Source: Nonomuraea solani (GTDB taxonomy: Bacteria > Actinomycetota > Actinomycetes > Streptosporangiales > Streptosporangiaceae). From it: a stretch of DNA of 64,000 nt. The notes under the pieces were generated by a model. That model had not been told where the DNA came from and did not search any database. It worked only from the letters and a program-made list of their open reading frames with translations. The first letter of the stretch is position 1. Each line of letters starts with the position of its first letter. This document shows positions 25,401 through 33,348 of the stretch, piece by piece. The stretch is taken from NCBI RefSeq assembly GCF_900108335.1, contig NZ_FNVT01000001.1:1281652-1345651 (forward strand). The letters run 5' to 3'. The translations under genes were made by a program, and so were the position numbers.

Positions 25401-28400
25401 ACCTGGCCGCCGCGCTTCCCCGCCCGTCGTCGGCGGCCACGGTACGGCGGGAGCGGGCCGACGGCCCGGCCCCGCTGTCGGGGACGCAGGCCCGGCTGTG
25501 GTTCCTGGCGCAACTGGAGCCGGAGAGCGCGGCGTACAACGTGCCGGTGGCGCTGCGGCTGAACGGCCCGCTCGACGCGGAGGCGCTGCTCGGCGCGGTG
25601 CGCGACCTGGCCGAGCGGCACCACGTGCTGCGCGGCGTGATCGACGACTCCGGCCCCGAGCCGGTGCTGGTCACGCGGCCGGTCTCCGACGTGCCGATCG
25701 TCACCCGTACCGTCGAGCCGTCCGGCGTCGCGGCCGCGCTGGACGAGCAGCTCGCCACGCCGTTCGCGCTGGACCGGGAGCCGCCGATGCGGGCCGTGCT
25801 GTTCGCCGTCGGCGAGCGGGAGCACGTGCTGTCGATCACCTTCCACCACATCGCCACCGACGCCTGGACCAAGGGCCTGCTGCTGTCGGAGCTGTCGGCC
25901 CTGTACGCCGCCCGCCTCGGCCTCCGCGAGTCGCCGGAGCCGCCACCGGCGCAGTACGCCGAGGTGGCCCCGCTGCCCGACCTGGCCGAGCTGGACTGGT
26001 GGGCCGAGCGGCTGCGCGGCCTGCCGCCGGTGCTCGACCTGCCCGCCGACCGGCCCAGGCCCGCCGTGGCCGACCCCGGCGGCGGCGAGGTGGAGCTGGC
26101 GATTCCGGCCGAGCTCAGCGAGCGGGTGCGCGCGGTGGCCGCCGCGTACCGGGCGACGCCGTTCATCGTCCTGCTGGCCGGGCTGCAGGCCCTGCTGGCG
26201 CGGCTGTCGGCGAGCACCGACATCGCGGTCGGCGTGCCGGTCGCGGGCCGGGACCGTCCGGAGACCGAGGGCGTGGCCGGCTGCTTCCTCAACACCGTCG
26301 TGGTACGCACCGACACCGGCGCCGACCCCACAGGGCGCGACCTGCTGACCCGGGTCCGCGAGGACGCCCTGGGCGCCTTCGCGCACGCCGACGCCCCGTT
26401 CGACCGGGTGGTCGACCGGCTCCGGCCGGAGCGGAACCTGGCCGCGACCCCGCTGTTCCAGGTGATGCTCAACTACTACCCCGACCCCGGCCGGCCGGAG
26501 CTGCCCGGCTTGGACGTCAGCGAGCTGCACCTGGAGGAGCAGACCGCGAAGTTCGACCTGAACTGGTACGTCATCGACGCCGGCCCGGACAGCCCGCTGC
26601 GCGGCGGGCTCGGCTACCGCACCGACCTGTTCGAGCCGGACACCGCGGCCCGGTTCACCCGCTGGTATCTGGCGCTGCTGGACGGCATGCTGGCCGACCT
26701 GGACACGCCGGTGGGCGCGGTGCCCCTGGAGCCGGTCACCGGGCCCGTCATCACCGGCTCCGTCCTGCCGCCCGCGCCCGGAGATTCGGTGCACCGGCTG
26801 ATCGAGCACTGGGTGGACGAAACCCCGGACGCGCCCGCCGTGGTGGGCGCCGACCGCGGCCTGACCTACGCGGAGCTGGAGGAGTCCGCCAACCGCATCG
26901 CCCACTGGCTGCTGGACAACGGCGTACGCGCGAACGAGCCCGTCGGCGTCCTCCTGGAGCCGGGCGCCGGCCTGGCCTGCGCCCTGTTCGGGATCCAGAA
27001 GTCGGGCGGCGGCTACCTGCCCATGGACCCGGCCTACCCGGCCGCGCGGATCGCCGCCATGCTGGACGCCGCCGAGGTGCGCACCGTCGTCACCACGGCC
27101 GAGTTCGCCGGGCTGATCGCACGGGACCGCCGGGTGCTGACGCTGGACCGGCTCCCGTCCCTGGCCTCCACCAGGCCGTCGGTGGACGTACGGCCGGAGC
27201 ACCTGCACCACGTGATCTTCACCTCCGGCTCCACCGGCACGCCCAAGGCGGTGGCCGCCGAGCACGGCGGCGTCATGAACTACCTGAGCGGCATGCTGCC
27301 GCGCATCGGCGTGCCCGGCGGCTCGTACGCCGTGGTCTCCACGCCCGCCGCCGACTTCGGCCTCACCTGCGTCTTCGGCGCGCTGACCACGGGCGGGACC
27401 GTCCACCTGGTGCCCCGCGAGACCGCGATGGACCCCGCCGCGTTCGCCGAGTACCTGACCGAGCACCGCGTGGACGTGGTCAAATGCGTGCCCAGCCACC
27501 TGGAGCTGCTGGCCTCGGGCGGCGACCTGCCGTCGGTGCTGCCGGACAAGCTGCTGATCCTGGCCGGCGAGGCGTGCCCGTGGGACCTGGTCGAGCGGGC
27601 CAGGGCGGCCAGGCCCGGACTGCGGATCCAGAGCCACTACGGGCACACCGAGTCGACGATGATCTGCCTGGTCTGCGACACCGAGGAGATCCCGGCCGCG
27701 CGGCGGACCGGCATCGTGCCGCTGGGCCGGCCGCTGCCGGGCGTGTACGGCCACCTGGTGGACGCGAGCCTGCGGCCGGTGCCTCCCGGGGTGCCGGGCG
27801 AGCTGGTCGTCGGCGGCTCCGGGGTCACCCGGGGCTACATCGGGCTGCCGGAGCTGACCGCCGAGCGGTTCGTCCCCGATCCGCTGACCGGGCAGGGACG
27901 CTGCTACCGGAGCGGCGACCTGCTCCGGCTCACTTCGGACGGGCAGATCGAGTTCCGCGGCCGGGTGGACGACCAGGTCAAGGTGCGCGGCTACCGGGTC
28001 GAGCTGGGTGAGGTCGTCACCGCGCTGCGCGCCCTGCCCCAGATCGCCGAGGCCGTGGTGCTGCCGGTGGGCGAGGGCAAGGCCCGCCAACTGGCCGCCT
28101 GGGTGACACCCGCCACGGTCGAGGCCGCCGTGGTCCGGTCATCGTTGCGTGAGCGGCTGCCCGACTACATGGTGCCCGCCCACATCGTCGCCCTCGACCG
28201 GCTTCCGCTCAACCCGAACGGCAAGGTGGACCGGGCCGCGCTGCCCGAGCCCCAGCCCGAGCAGGCGAAATATGTCGCCCCGGCCACCGCGAACGAGGAG
28301 CTGGTCGCCCGCGCCTGGGCGCAGGTGCTCGGCGTGCCCGAGGTCGGGGCGGGCGACGACTTCTTCGCCCTGGGCGGCGACTCCTTCGCCGCCGTGCGGG

Positions 28401-30580
28401 CGGTCAAGGAGATCGGCCGCGGCCTGCGAGTGATCGACCTGTTCACCCGGCCGACGGTGGCCGAGCTGGCCGCGTTCCTGGACCGCGAGGACGGCGGAGG
28501 GCTGCTGCACCGCCTGGGCGGCGGCCGTACCAGTGAGTTCACCCTGGTGTGCATCCCCTACGGCGGCGGCTCGGCGGCGGTCTACCAGCCGCTGGCCTGG
28601 GCGCTCGGCGACCGGGTCGAGGTGCTCTCGGTCGAGCTGCCCGGCCACGACCCGGCCCGCCCCGACGAACCGCCGCTGCCCCTGGACGAGCTGGTGGCGC
28701 GGCTCGCCCCCGAGGTGGCCGCCGCCGCGTCCGGGCCCGTCGCGATCTACGGCCACTGCGTCGGCTCCGCGCCCGCGCTGGCCCTGGCCCGCCGGCTGGA
28801 GGCGGACGGCGTCGAGGTGGCCGGCGTGATCGCGGCCGGCAGCTTCCCCGCCGCCCGGCTGCCAGGGCTGGCCCAGCGGCTCTTCCGCGGCGATCGCTGG
28901 GTGTCCGACCGGATGTTCCACGACGCGCTGCGGGCCACCGGCGGGCTGCTCGACGACATGGACGAGGCCGCCAAACAAGCCTCGGTACGCGCGATGCGCC
29001 ACGACGCCACCGAGGCCAGGGACTGGTTCGGCCGCGAGCTGGCCGCCGGCGGCGCGCCGCTGCGCGCCCCGATCCTGTGCGTGGTCGGCGAGCGGGACCG
29101 CATCACCGAGCTCTACCAGGAGCGATACGCCGAATGGGCGGTCTTCGGCTCCAGGGTGGACCTGGCCGTGCTGCCCCGCGCCGGCCACTACTTCCTGCGG
29201 CACCAGGCCGAGCCGCTGGCCGCCCTGGTGATGGAGCACCTGCGGCGCTGGGCGGCCGGTGACCTGCCGGCTCCCGTGCCGCCGCCCGAACGTACCGGCC
29301 TGCGGCCCTTCTACACCGTCGCCACCGGGCAGCTCGTCTCGACGGTGGGATCGGCGCTGAGCTCGTTCGCGCTCGGCGTCTGGGCCTTCCAGCACAGCGG
29401 CAAGATCCTCGACCTGGCCCTGGTCGTGATGTTGTCCCAGATCCCGGCCGTGCTGCTCACCCCACTGGGCGGCGCGCTGGCCGACCGGGTGGACCGGCGG
29501 CGGATCATGCTGGCCTGCGACGCCGTTTCCGGGCTCGCCATGGCGGCGATGGTGCTGCTGCTGGTCACCGGCGGGCTCGACCTGCTGAGCGTGTGCCTCA
29601 TCGTCGGCGTCACCTCCGTGGTCACCGCGTTCCAGCAACCCGCCTATCTGGCCGCGATCGCGCAACTGGTGCCCAAGCCCTATCTGCCGCAGGCCAATGC
29701 CCTGGCGAACCTGGGGTTCGGCATCGGCAACGTGGTGGCGCCGCTGGCCGGCGGCGCGCTGATCGGCACGCTGGGACTGTCGGCGGTGGTGGCCATCGAC
29801 GTGATCACGTTCGGGGTGGGCGTGGTGACGCTGCTCGCCGTACGCTTCCCCGACCGGCTCTTCCGCAAGCAGGAGGAGACGTTCCGGGCCGCGCTGACCG
29901 GTGGCTGGCACTTCCTGCGCAGGCGGCGCCCGCTGCTGGTGATGGCGCTCTACTTCGCGGTGGTCAACTTCGGCACCGCGCTGATGTGGGTGCTCATCAC
30001 CCCGGTCGTGCTCGGTCTCGGCACGTCGGGCGACCTGGGCCTGGTGACCGCGCTCGGTGGTCTCGGCGCCGCCGCGGGCACCGGGCTGGTGCTGGTGTGG
30101 GGCGGCACCCGGCGCCGGGCCACCGGCATGGTCGGCTTCGTGATCGGCTCCGGGCTCAGCATGATCCTGATGGGCGCCTGGCCGGCGCTGGGGCTGGTCG
30201 CGGCCGGGCTGTTCTTCCGGCTGGCCTGCATGAGCATCACCAACGCGCACTGGCTGTCCATCATCCAGGTGAAGGTCGGGCAGGAGCTGCAGGGCCGGGT
30301 GCTGGCCGTCAACGTCATGCTGGCCACGGCCATGCAGCCGCTCGGCTTCCTGTCCGCGGGGCCACTGGCGGACTGGGCGCAGCCGTACACGTCGGGTGGC
30401 GCGGGCCGGGGCGCCGCGCTGGTGCTGCTGGTCAGCGGGGTGCTGCTGGTGGTGTGGGCCGTGCTCGGGCTGCGCTACCGCACGCTGCACTACCTGGAGG
30501 ACCTGGTGCCCGACGCCGCGCCGCCGCCCGAGGCCGCGGCCGACCTGAACGCCGTCCAGGAACGGGTGCTGGCGGCGTGA
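22400..30580 (+). CDS. NRPS C-A-T-C-A-T-TE fused to an MFS transporter
   Basis: A 2726-aa protein that adds two residues, releases the peptide and, unusually, ends in a full transporter. Approximate residues: C1 40-450 (HHIATDAWS), A1 467-920, T1 967 (LGGHSFAATR), C2 1025-1440 (HHIATDAWT), A2 1464-1945 (core motif YGHTE instead of YGPTE), T2 1991 (LGGDSFAAVR), TE 2045-2290, MFS 2304-2726. The TE starts like type II enzymes (LVCIPYGGGSA) and its nucleophile motif is GHCVGS, Cys instead of Ser. The MFS part has about 10-12 helices and the loop GGALADRVDRRR. Both A domains show an Asp-x-Thr-Lys pocket pattern, seen in Asp/Asn-activating domains. Codon 12 is TTA. No stop, start or frameshift separates TE from MFS. 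Confidence 0.9.
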   Translation: MTEVRPDRIAELLRSRFAVAQAAAESSGSAGIPALSTTDMPLSPAQERLWFLAQLEPESAAYNVPLALRLSGPVDVAALTGAVSDLAERHWILRGVIEDGRVRPAGRVPVSVVDVDPAELERELSERAWRPFRLDAEPPMRATVFRLGGDECVLALTLHHIATDAWSEGLLLRDLSALYAARLGLTPPPEPPALQYADVAAWEAGRPETGLDWWTERLAGLPPVLDLPATHPRPAVSTWQGASVRVEVPEALSAKVRAAAGATPFMVFLAGLQALLARLSGGDDIAVGVPHAGRHHPDAEEVVGCFINTLVMRTDTSGDPTGAELLGRARATALDAFTHAATPFERIVERLQPERNLSVTPLFQVMLNVYDAGPPVNLPGVGVRAEPLPSPTAKFDLNLQLGDDGTRFSGELRYRTDLFDEPAARQLVDWYVALLDAMLTEPDQPVRLPTGADLRGPALEWAAGVPLHGYFERIADTVPDALAVFASSGDGLSYAELERRANQVAHWLLAQGVRPQEPVGVLMERRPELAVALLGVLKAGAAYLPLDPIYPARRTESVVATAGVRIVLTEAEIADTADQSGDRPDVPVPPDHLAYVIYTSGSTGEPKGVAVEHRQITHYLGAIADHLPGDLASFALVSTTAADLGLTNVLWPLTTGATLHLIDHETATDPDAYAAHQAAHPVDAVKMVPSQLELLGMTALPGKLLVLAGEAVTADLVERVRAARPDLAVKIYYGPSETTITALACDAAEVRPGLAPLGRPLANVVCRVVDGAGRPLPHGVPGELWIGGPGVARGYLNRPGLTAERFTDGWYRTGDRVRIGPGGLVEFLGRVDDQVKVRGFRVELGEVTAALRALPQVAEAFVQPVGDGALRRLAAWVTPDGLDAAAIRAALRERLPDYMVPAAIGSLKTFPLTPNGKVDRAALPLPEAAPAARAPLSTPAECLVAEVWAEVLELPRVWADDDFFVLGGHSFAATRVTGRLRERLGAPVPVRLLFEHPVLADLAAALPRPSSAATVRRERADGPAPLSGTQARLWFLAQLEPESAAYNVPVALRLNGPLDAEALLGAVRDLAERHHVLRGVIDDSGPEPVLVTRPVSDVPIVTRTVEPSGVAAALDEQLATPFALDREPPMRAVLFAVGEREHVLSITFHHIATDAWTKGLLLSELSALYAARLGLRESPEPPPAQYAEVAPLPDLAELDWWAERLRGLPPVLDLPADRPRPAVADPGGGEVELAIPAELSERVRAVAAAYRATPFIVLLAGLQALLARLSASTDIAVGVPVAGRDRPETEGVAGCFLNTVVVRTDTGADPTGRDLLTRVREDALGAFAHADAPFDRVVDRLRPERNLAATPLFQVMLNYYPDPGRPELPGLDVSELHLEEQTAKFDLNWYVIDAGPDSPLRGGLGYRTDLFEPDTAARFTRWYLALLDGMLADLDTPVGAVPLEPVTGPVITGSVLPPAPGDSVHRLIEHWVDETPDAPAVVGADRGLTYAELEESANRIAHWLLDNGVRANEPVGVLLEPGAGLACALFGIQKSGGGYLPMDPAYPAARIAAMLDAAEVRTVVTTAEFAGLIARDRRVLTLDRLPSLASTRPSVDVRPEHLHHVIFTSGSTGTPKAVAAEHGGVMNYLSGMLPRIGVPGGSYAVVSTPAADFGLTCVFGALTTGGTVHLVPRETAMDPAAFAEYLTEHRVDVVKCVPSHLELLASGGDLPSVLPDKLLILAGEACPWDLVERARAARPGLRIQSHYGHTESTMICLVCDTEEIPAARRTGIVPLGRPLPGVYGHLVDASLRPVPPGVPGELVVGGSGVTRGYIGLPELTAERFVPDPLTGQGRCYRSGDLLRLTSDGQIEFRGRVDDQVKVRGYRVELGEVVTALRALPQIAEAVVLPVGEGKARQLAAWVTPATVEAAVVRSSLRERLPDYMVPAHIVALDRLPLNPNGKVDRAALPEPQPEQAKYVAPATANEELVARAWAQVLGVPEVGAGDDFFALGGDSFAAVRAVKEIGRGLRVIDLFTRPTVAELAAFLDREDGGGLLHRLGGGRTSEFTLVCIPYGGGSAAVYQPLAWALGDRVEVLSVELPGHDPARPDEPPLPLDELVARLAPEVAAAASGPVAIYGHCVGSAPALALARRLEADGVEVAGVIAAGSFPAARLPGLAQRLFRGDRWVSDRMFHDALRATGGLLDDMDEAAKQASVRAMRHDATEARDWFGRELAAGGAPLRAPILCVVGERDRITELYQERYAEWAVFGSRVDLAVLPRAGHYFLRHQAEPLAALVMEHLRRWAAGDLPAPVPPPERTGLRPFYTVATGQLVSTVGSALSSFALGVWAFQHSGKILDLALVVMLSQIPAVLLTPLGGALADRVDRRRIMLACDAVSGLAMAAMVLLLVTGGLDLLSVCLIVGVTSVVTAFQQPAYLAAIAQLVPKPYLPQANALANLGFGIGNVVAPLAGGALIGTLGLSAVVAIDVITFGVGVVTLLAVRFPDRLFRKQEETFRAALTGGWHFLRRRRPLLVMALYFAVVNFGTALMWVLITPVVLGLGTSGDLGLVTALGGLGAAAGTGLVLVWGGTRRRATGMVGFVIGSGLSMILMGAWPALGLVAAGLFFRLACMSITNAHWLSIIQVKVGQELQGRVLAVNVMLATAMQPLGFLSAGPLADWAQPYTSGGAGRGAALVLLVSGVLLVVWAVLGLRYRTLHYLEDLVPDAAPPPEAAADLNAVQERVLAA

Positions 30581-31614
30581 CGCTCACCCAGGAATCGACT
30601 CTGGTGACGGCGGCCGACGTCAGCGCGGCCGCCGCCCGGATCGCCCCTTTCCTCCGGGCGACCCCGCTGCTGCCGCTGCCCGGTGAGCGGCTCTGGATCA
30701 AACCCGAGAACCGCCAGCCCACCGGCTCGTTCAAGGTGCGAGGGGCGATGAACGCCGTGGGGGTGCTGGCCGAGCGGGGGGCCGGGCACGTCATCGCGCA
30801 GTCGTCCGGCAACCACGCCCAGGCCGTCGCGTACGCCGCGGCGCGCCGGGGCCTGCGGGCCACCGTGGTCCTGCCCGACACGGCGCCGGAGCTGAAGGTG
30901 GCCGGTGCCCGCCGGCTCGGCGCGGACGTGGTGATCACGCCGCCCGCCCTGCGCGAGGACACCTGCGTGGCCCTGGCCGAACGGCTCGGCGCGGCGCTGA
31001 TCCGCTCCGACGCGTTCGACGTCATCGCGGGCCACGGCGGCGTCGGGAGCGACATCGCGGACGAAATGGCGGGGCCCGTCACGATCCTGGTGCCGGTCTG
31101 CAACGGCGGCCTGCTGGCCGGGGTCGCGGTGGCGGCCAAGTCGGTGAACCCGGCGATCACCGTGATCGGGGTCGAACCGGAGCTGGCCGCCGATGGCGCG
31201 GCCAGCTTCCGTTCCGGCCGGCGTACCGCCTGGCCGGTCCAGGAGACGTACCGCACCAGCGCCGACGGACTGCGCGCCCCGGTCCTGGGCGCCCTGGCCT
31301 GGGAGCACATCCGCCGGTACGTGGACGACATGCTCACCGTCAGCGAAGAGGGCATCGCGGCGGCCGCCGGCCTGCTCTGGGCCGAGCTGGGGGAGCGTGC
31401 CGAGCCCAGCGGCGCGGTGACGACGGCGGCCTACCTCGCCCACGGTCCGTCGCTGCCGCCCGGGCCCGTGGTGGCCGTGCTCACGGGCGGCAACGTCGGC
31501 GGGTCACCCCTTCAGGCCGCCGGCCAGCAGGTCGGCGCGCCAGAAGCGCTGCAGCACCAGGACCAGGACGATCAGCGGGATGACGGCGACGGCCGATCCC
31601 GTGATGACCAGTGA
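30577..31614 (+). CDS. PLP fold-II enzyme, threonine/serine dehydratase or racemase family
   Basis: A 345-aa protein coupled to the NRPS by a GTGA overlap. Family motifs: PENRQPTGSFKVRGA with the PLP lysine, QSSGNHAQAVAYAA, the Gly-rich phosphate loop reduced to CNGGLL, and VVAVLTGGN near the end. Such enzymes deaminate Ser/Thr or racemise Ser/Asp; here it may supply a D- or dehydro-amino acid to the NRPS. The natural fold seems to end near 31500; the last 38 codons read a Gln/Asp/Arg-rich tail that is the complement of the convergent ABC permease gene, giving a 111-bp antisense overlap. The 3' end was therefore probably lost in a rearrangement and a chance stop is used. Substrate not determinable. 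Confidence 0.85.
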   Translation: MTLTQESTLVTAADVSAAAARIAPFLRATPLLPLPGERLWIKPENRQPTGSFKVRGAMNAVGVLAERGAGHVIAQSSGNHAQAVAYAAARRGLRATVVLPDTAPELKVAGARRLGADVVITPPALREDTCVALAERLGAALIRSDAFDVIAGHGGVGSDIADEMAGPVTILVPVCNGGLLAGVAVAAKSVNPAITVIGVEPELAADGAASFRSGRRTAWPVQETYRTSADGLRAPVLGALAWEHIRRYVDDMLTVSEEGIAAAAGLLWAELGERAEPSGAVTTAAYLAHGPSLPPGPVVAVLTGGNVGGSPLQAAGQQVGAPEALQHQDQDDQRDDGDGRSRDDQ

Positions 31615-32376
31615 GTACAGGTCGCCGTCGCCCGCGCCCTTGCCCAAGAACGTGTACAGGCCCAGGGTGATGGGGTATTTGTCCTGGTCGGAGAGCATGA
31701 TGAAGGGCAGCAGGAAGTTGTTCCAGATGCCGACGAACTGCAGCAGGAACACCGTGACGAGCCCCTGCACCATCATGGGCAGCACGATGGTGGTGAAGAT
31801 GCGCAGCTCGCCGGCGCCGTCCAGGCGGGCCGCCTCAAGGGTGCTCTCCGGCACGGAGGCCGCGGCGAAGACCCGGCACAGGAAGATGCCGAACGGGTTG
31901 ATGATCACCGGCAGCAGCACCGACCAGTGCGTGCCGGCCAGGCCGACGGCGGCCATCAGCAGATACTGCGGGACGGCCAGCACGATGCCGGGCACGAGCA
32001 CGCCGGCCAGGATCACCGAGAACAGGGCCTGGCGTCCTAGGAAGCGGAACTTGGCCAGCGCGTAGCCGGCCATGGCCGACACCAGGGTGGACAGGACCGC
32101 GCCGAGGCCGGCGTACAGGAGCGAGTTGAGCCCCCACTGCCAGAACTGGCCGCCCCCGTAGGTGCCGAGGGCGGCGAGGTTGTCGAACAGGCCGCTGCCG
32201 GGGGCGAAGGAGAAGGTGGTGAACAGCTCGCGCGAGGTCTTGGAGGCGGCGATGACCACCCAGGCCACGGGGGTCAGGCAGTAGAGCGCGCCGAGCAGCA
32301 GCACGACCAGCGCCAGGCGGGGTCGCCGTCTCCTGGCGGGGCGGCGGCGGTGGAACTGACGGTCACCGGTGCTCAT
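31504..32376 (-). CDS. Sugar ABC transporter permease, MalG type
   Basis: Inner-membrane permease, 290 aa, start ATG at 32376 overlapping the upstream permease stop (ATGA). The cytoplasmic N-terminus is Arg-rich, then six helices start with LALVVLLLGALYCLTPVAWVVI. The EAA loop reads ESTLEAARLDGAGELRIFTTIVLPMM, the ATPase contact of MalG proteins. Last gene of a binding-protein / permease / permease operon reading 34707 to 31504. There is no ATPase gene, so a shared MsiK-type ATPase is likely. Its 3' end overlaps the PLP enzyme gene on the other strand by 111 bp. Confidence 0.92.
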   Translation of the reverse strand: MSTGDRQFHRRRPARRRRPRLALVVLLLGALYCLTPVAWVVIAASKTSRELFTTFSFAPGSGLFDNLAALGTYGGGQFWQWGLNSLLYAGLGAVLSTLVSAMAGYALAKFRFLGRQALFSVILAGVLVPGIVLAVPQYLLMAAVGLAGTHWSVLLPVIINPFGIFLCRVFAAASVPESTLEAARLDGAGELRIFTTIVLPMMVQGLVTVFLLQFVGIWNNFLLPFIMLSDQDKYPITLGLYTFLGKGAGDGDLYSLVITGSAVAVIPLIVLVLVLQRFWRADLLAGGLKG

Positions 32377-33290
32377 ACGTTGTCTCCGAAGGTGCGGCGC
32401 TGGAAGAAACGCAGCAGGAGCAGGGACAGGACGAGGATGCCCAGCGCGAGCACGACGGAGGCGGCCGCGGCCCCGCCGAGGTTGTCGTTCGTGAACGCCT
32501 CCTGGTAGATCTTCATCAGCGGTACCCAGGTGGAGCTGATGGCGGCGGTCATCGGCTTCAGCGTGGCGGGTTCGCTGTAGAGCTGCAGGGTGCCGATCAC
32601 GGAGAACAGGCCCGTGAGCACGAGCGCGGGGGCGACCAGCGGGATCTTGATCCGCCAGGCGATCTGCAGTTCGGTGGCTCCGTCGATGCGCGCGGCCTCG
32701 TAGACGGAGGTGGGGATGGCGCGCAGCGACGTGAAGATGATGATCATGTTGAAGCCGACGCCGGACCACAGCGCGATGTTGGCCAGCGAGAAGTACAGGG
32801 CGGGGAAGCCGAAGAAGTCCAGCGGCCCGGCGTTCAGCTCCCTGGCGAGGTAGCTGACGGGGCTGGTGCTGGGCAGGTACAGGAAGCCCCACAGCAGGCT
32901 GGCGATCACGCCCGGCACCGCGTACGGCAGGAAGATCGCGGTGCGGCTGAAGCCGCGCGCCCGCACCCTCGGGGTGTCGAGCAGCAGCGCGAACAGCAGC
33001 GCCAGGCCCAGCACGGTCGGAATGGAGATCACGCCGTAGAGCAGCACGCGGCCGAGCCCGGCGACGTATTCGGGGTCGGTGAGCGCGGCGGTGTAGTTGT
33101 CGAACCCGATGAAGGTCTGCACACGCCGCCCGAACGCGCCGCCGCCTTCGATGCGGAAGCCACGGAAGCTCAGGTAGATCGCGTAGCCGATCGGGATGAT
33201 CAGGAACAGGGCGAAGAGCACGATCGCCGGCGAGGCGAATAGCCAAGGGGTGGCGGCGGCGCGCAGGCGCCGCTTGGTGTGGACGGGCAT
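32373..33290 (-). CDS. Sugar ABC transporter permease, MalF type
   Basis: Permease of 305 aa, partner of the MalG-type subunit. The first helix is TPWLFASPAIVLFALFLIIPIGYAIYLS, followed by a periplasmic loop (FRIEGGGAFGRRVQTFIGFDNYTAAL) typical of MalF/UgpA proteins, and an EAA loop TSVYEAARIDGATELQIAWRIKIPLV. It lies 58 bp after the binding-protein gene and overlaps the next permease by 4 bases. Together with GH43 and LacI genes nearby it probably imports xylan or arabinan oligosaccharides. Confidence 0.92.
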   Translation of the reverse strand: MPVHTKRRLRAAATPWLFASPAIVLFALFLIIPIGYAIYLSFRGFRIEGGGAFGRRVQTFIGFDNYTAALTDPEYVAGLGRVLLYGVISIPTVLGLALLFALLLDTPRVRARGFSRTAIFLPYAVPGVIASLLWGFLYLPSTSPVSYLARELNAGPLDFFGFPALYFSLANIALWSGVGFNMIIIFTSLRAIPTSVYEAARIDGATELQIAWRIKIPLVAPALVLTGLFSVIGTLQLYSEPATLKPMTAAISSTWVPLMKIYQEAFTNDNLGGAAAASVVLALGILVLSLLLLRFFQRRTFGDNV

Positions 33291-33348
33291 GAGTCGGTCC
33301 AGGTGCGGTCGTGTCGCGGGCCCGGCTTGCCGGCCGGGCCCGCGGCGT

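Noticed and set aside
22433..28090. A very long open frame (about 1885 codons) on the minus strand opposite the second NRPS
   Set aside because: It is a shadow caused by high GC at third positions; the product is Gly/Arg/Gln/His-rich with no domains, while the plus strand encodes clear NRPS motifs.
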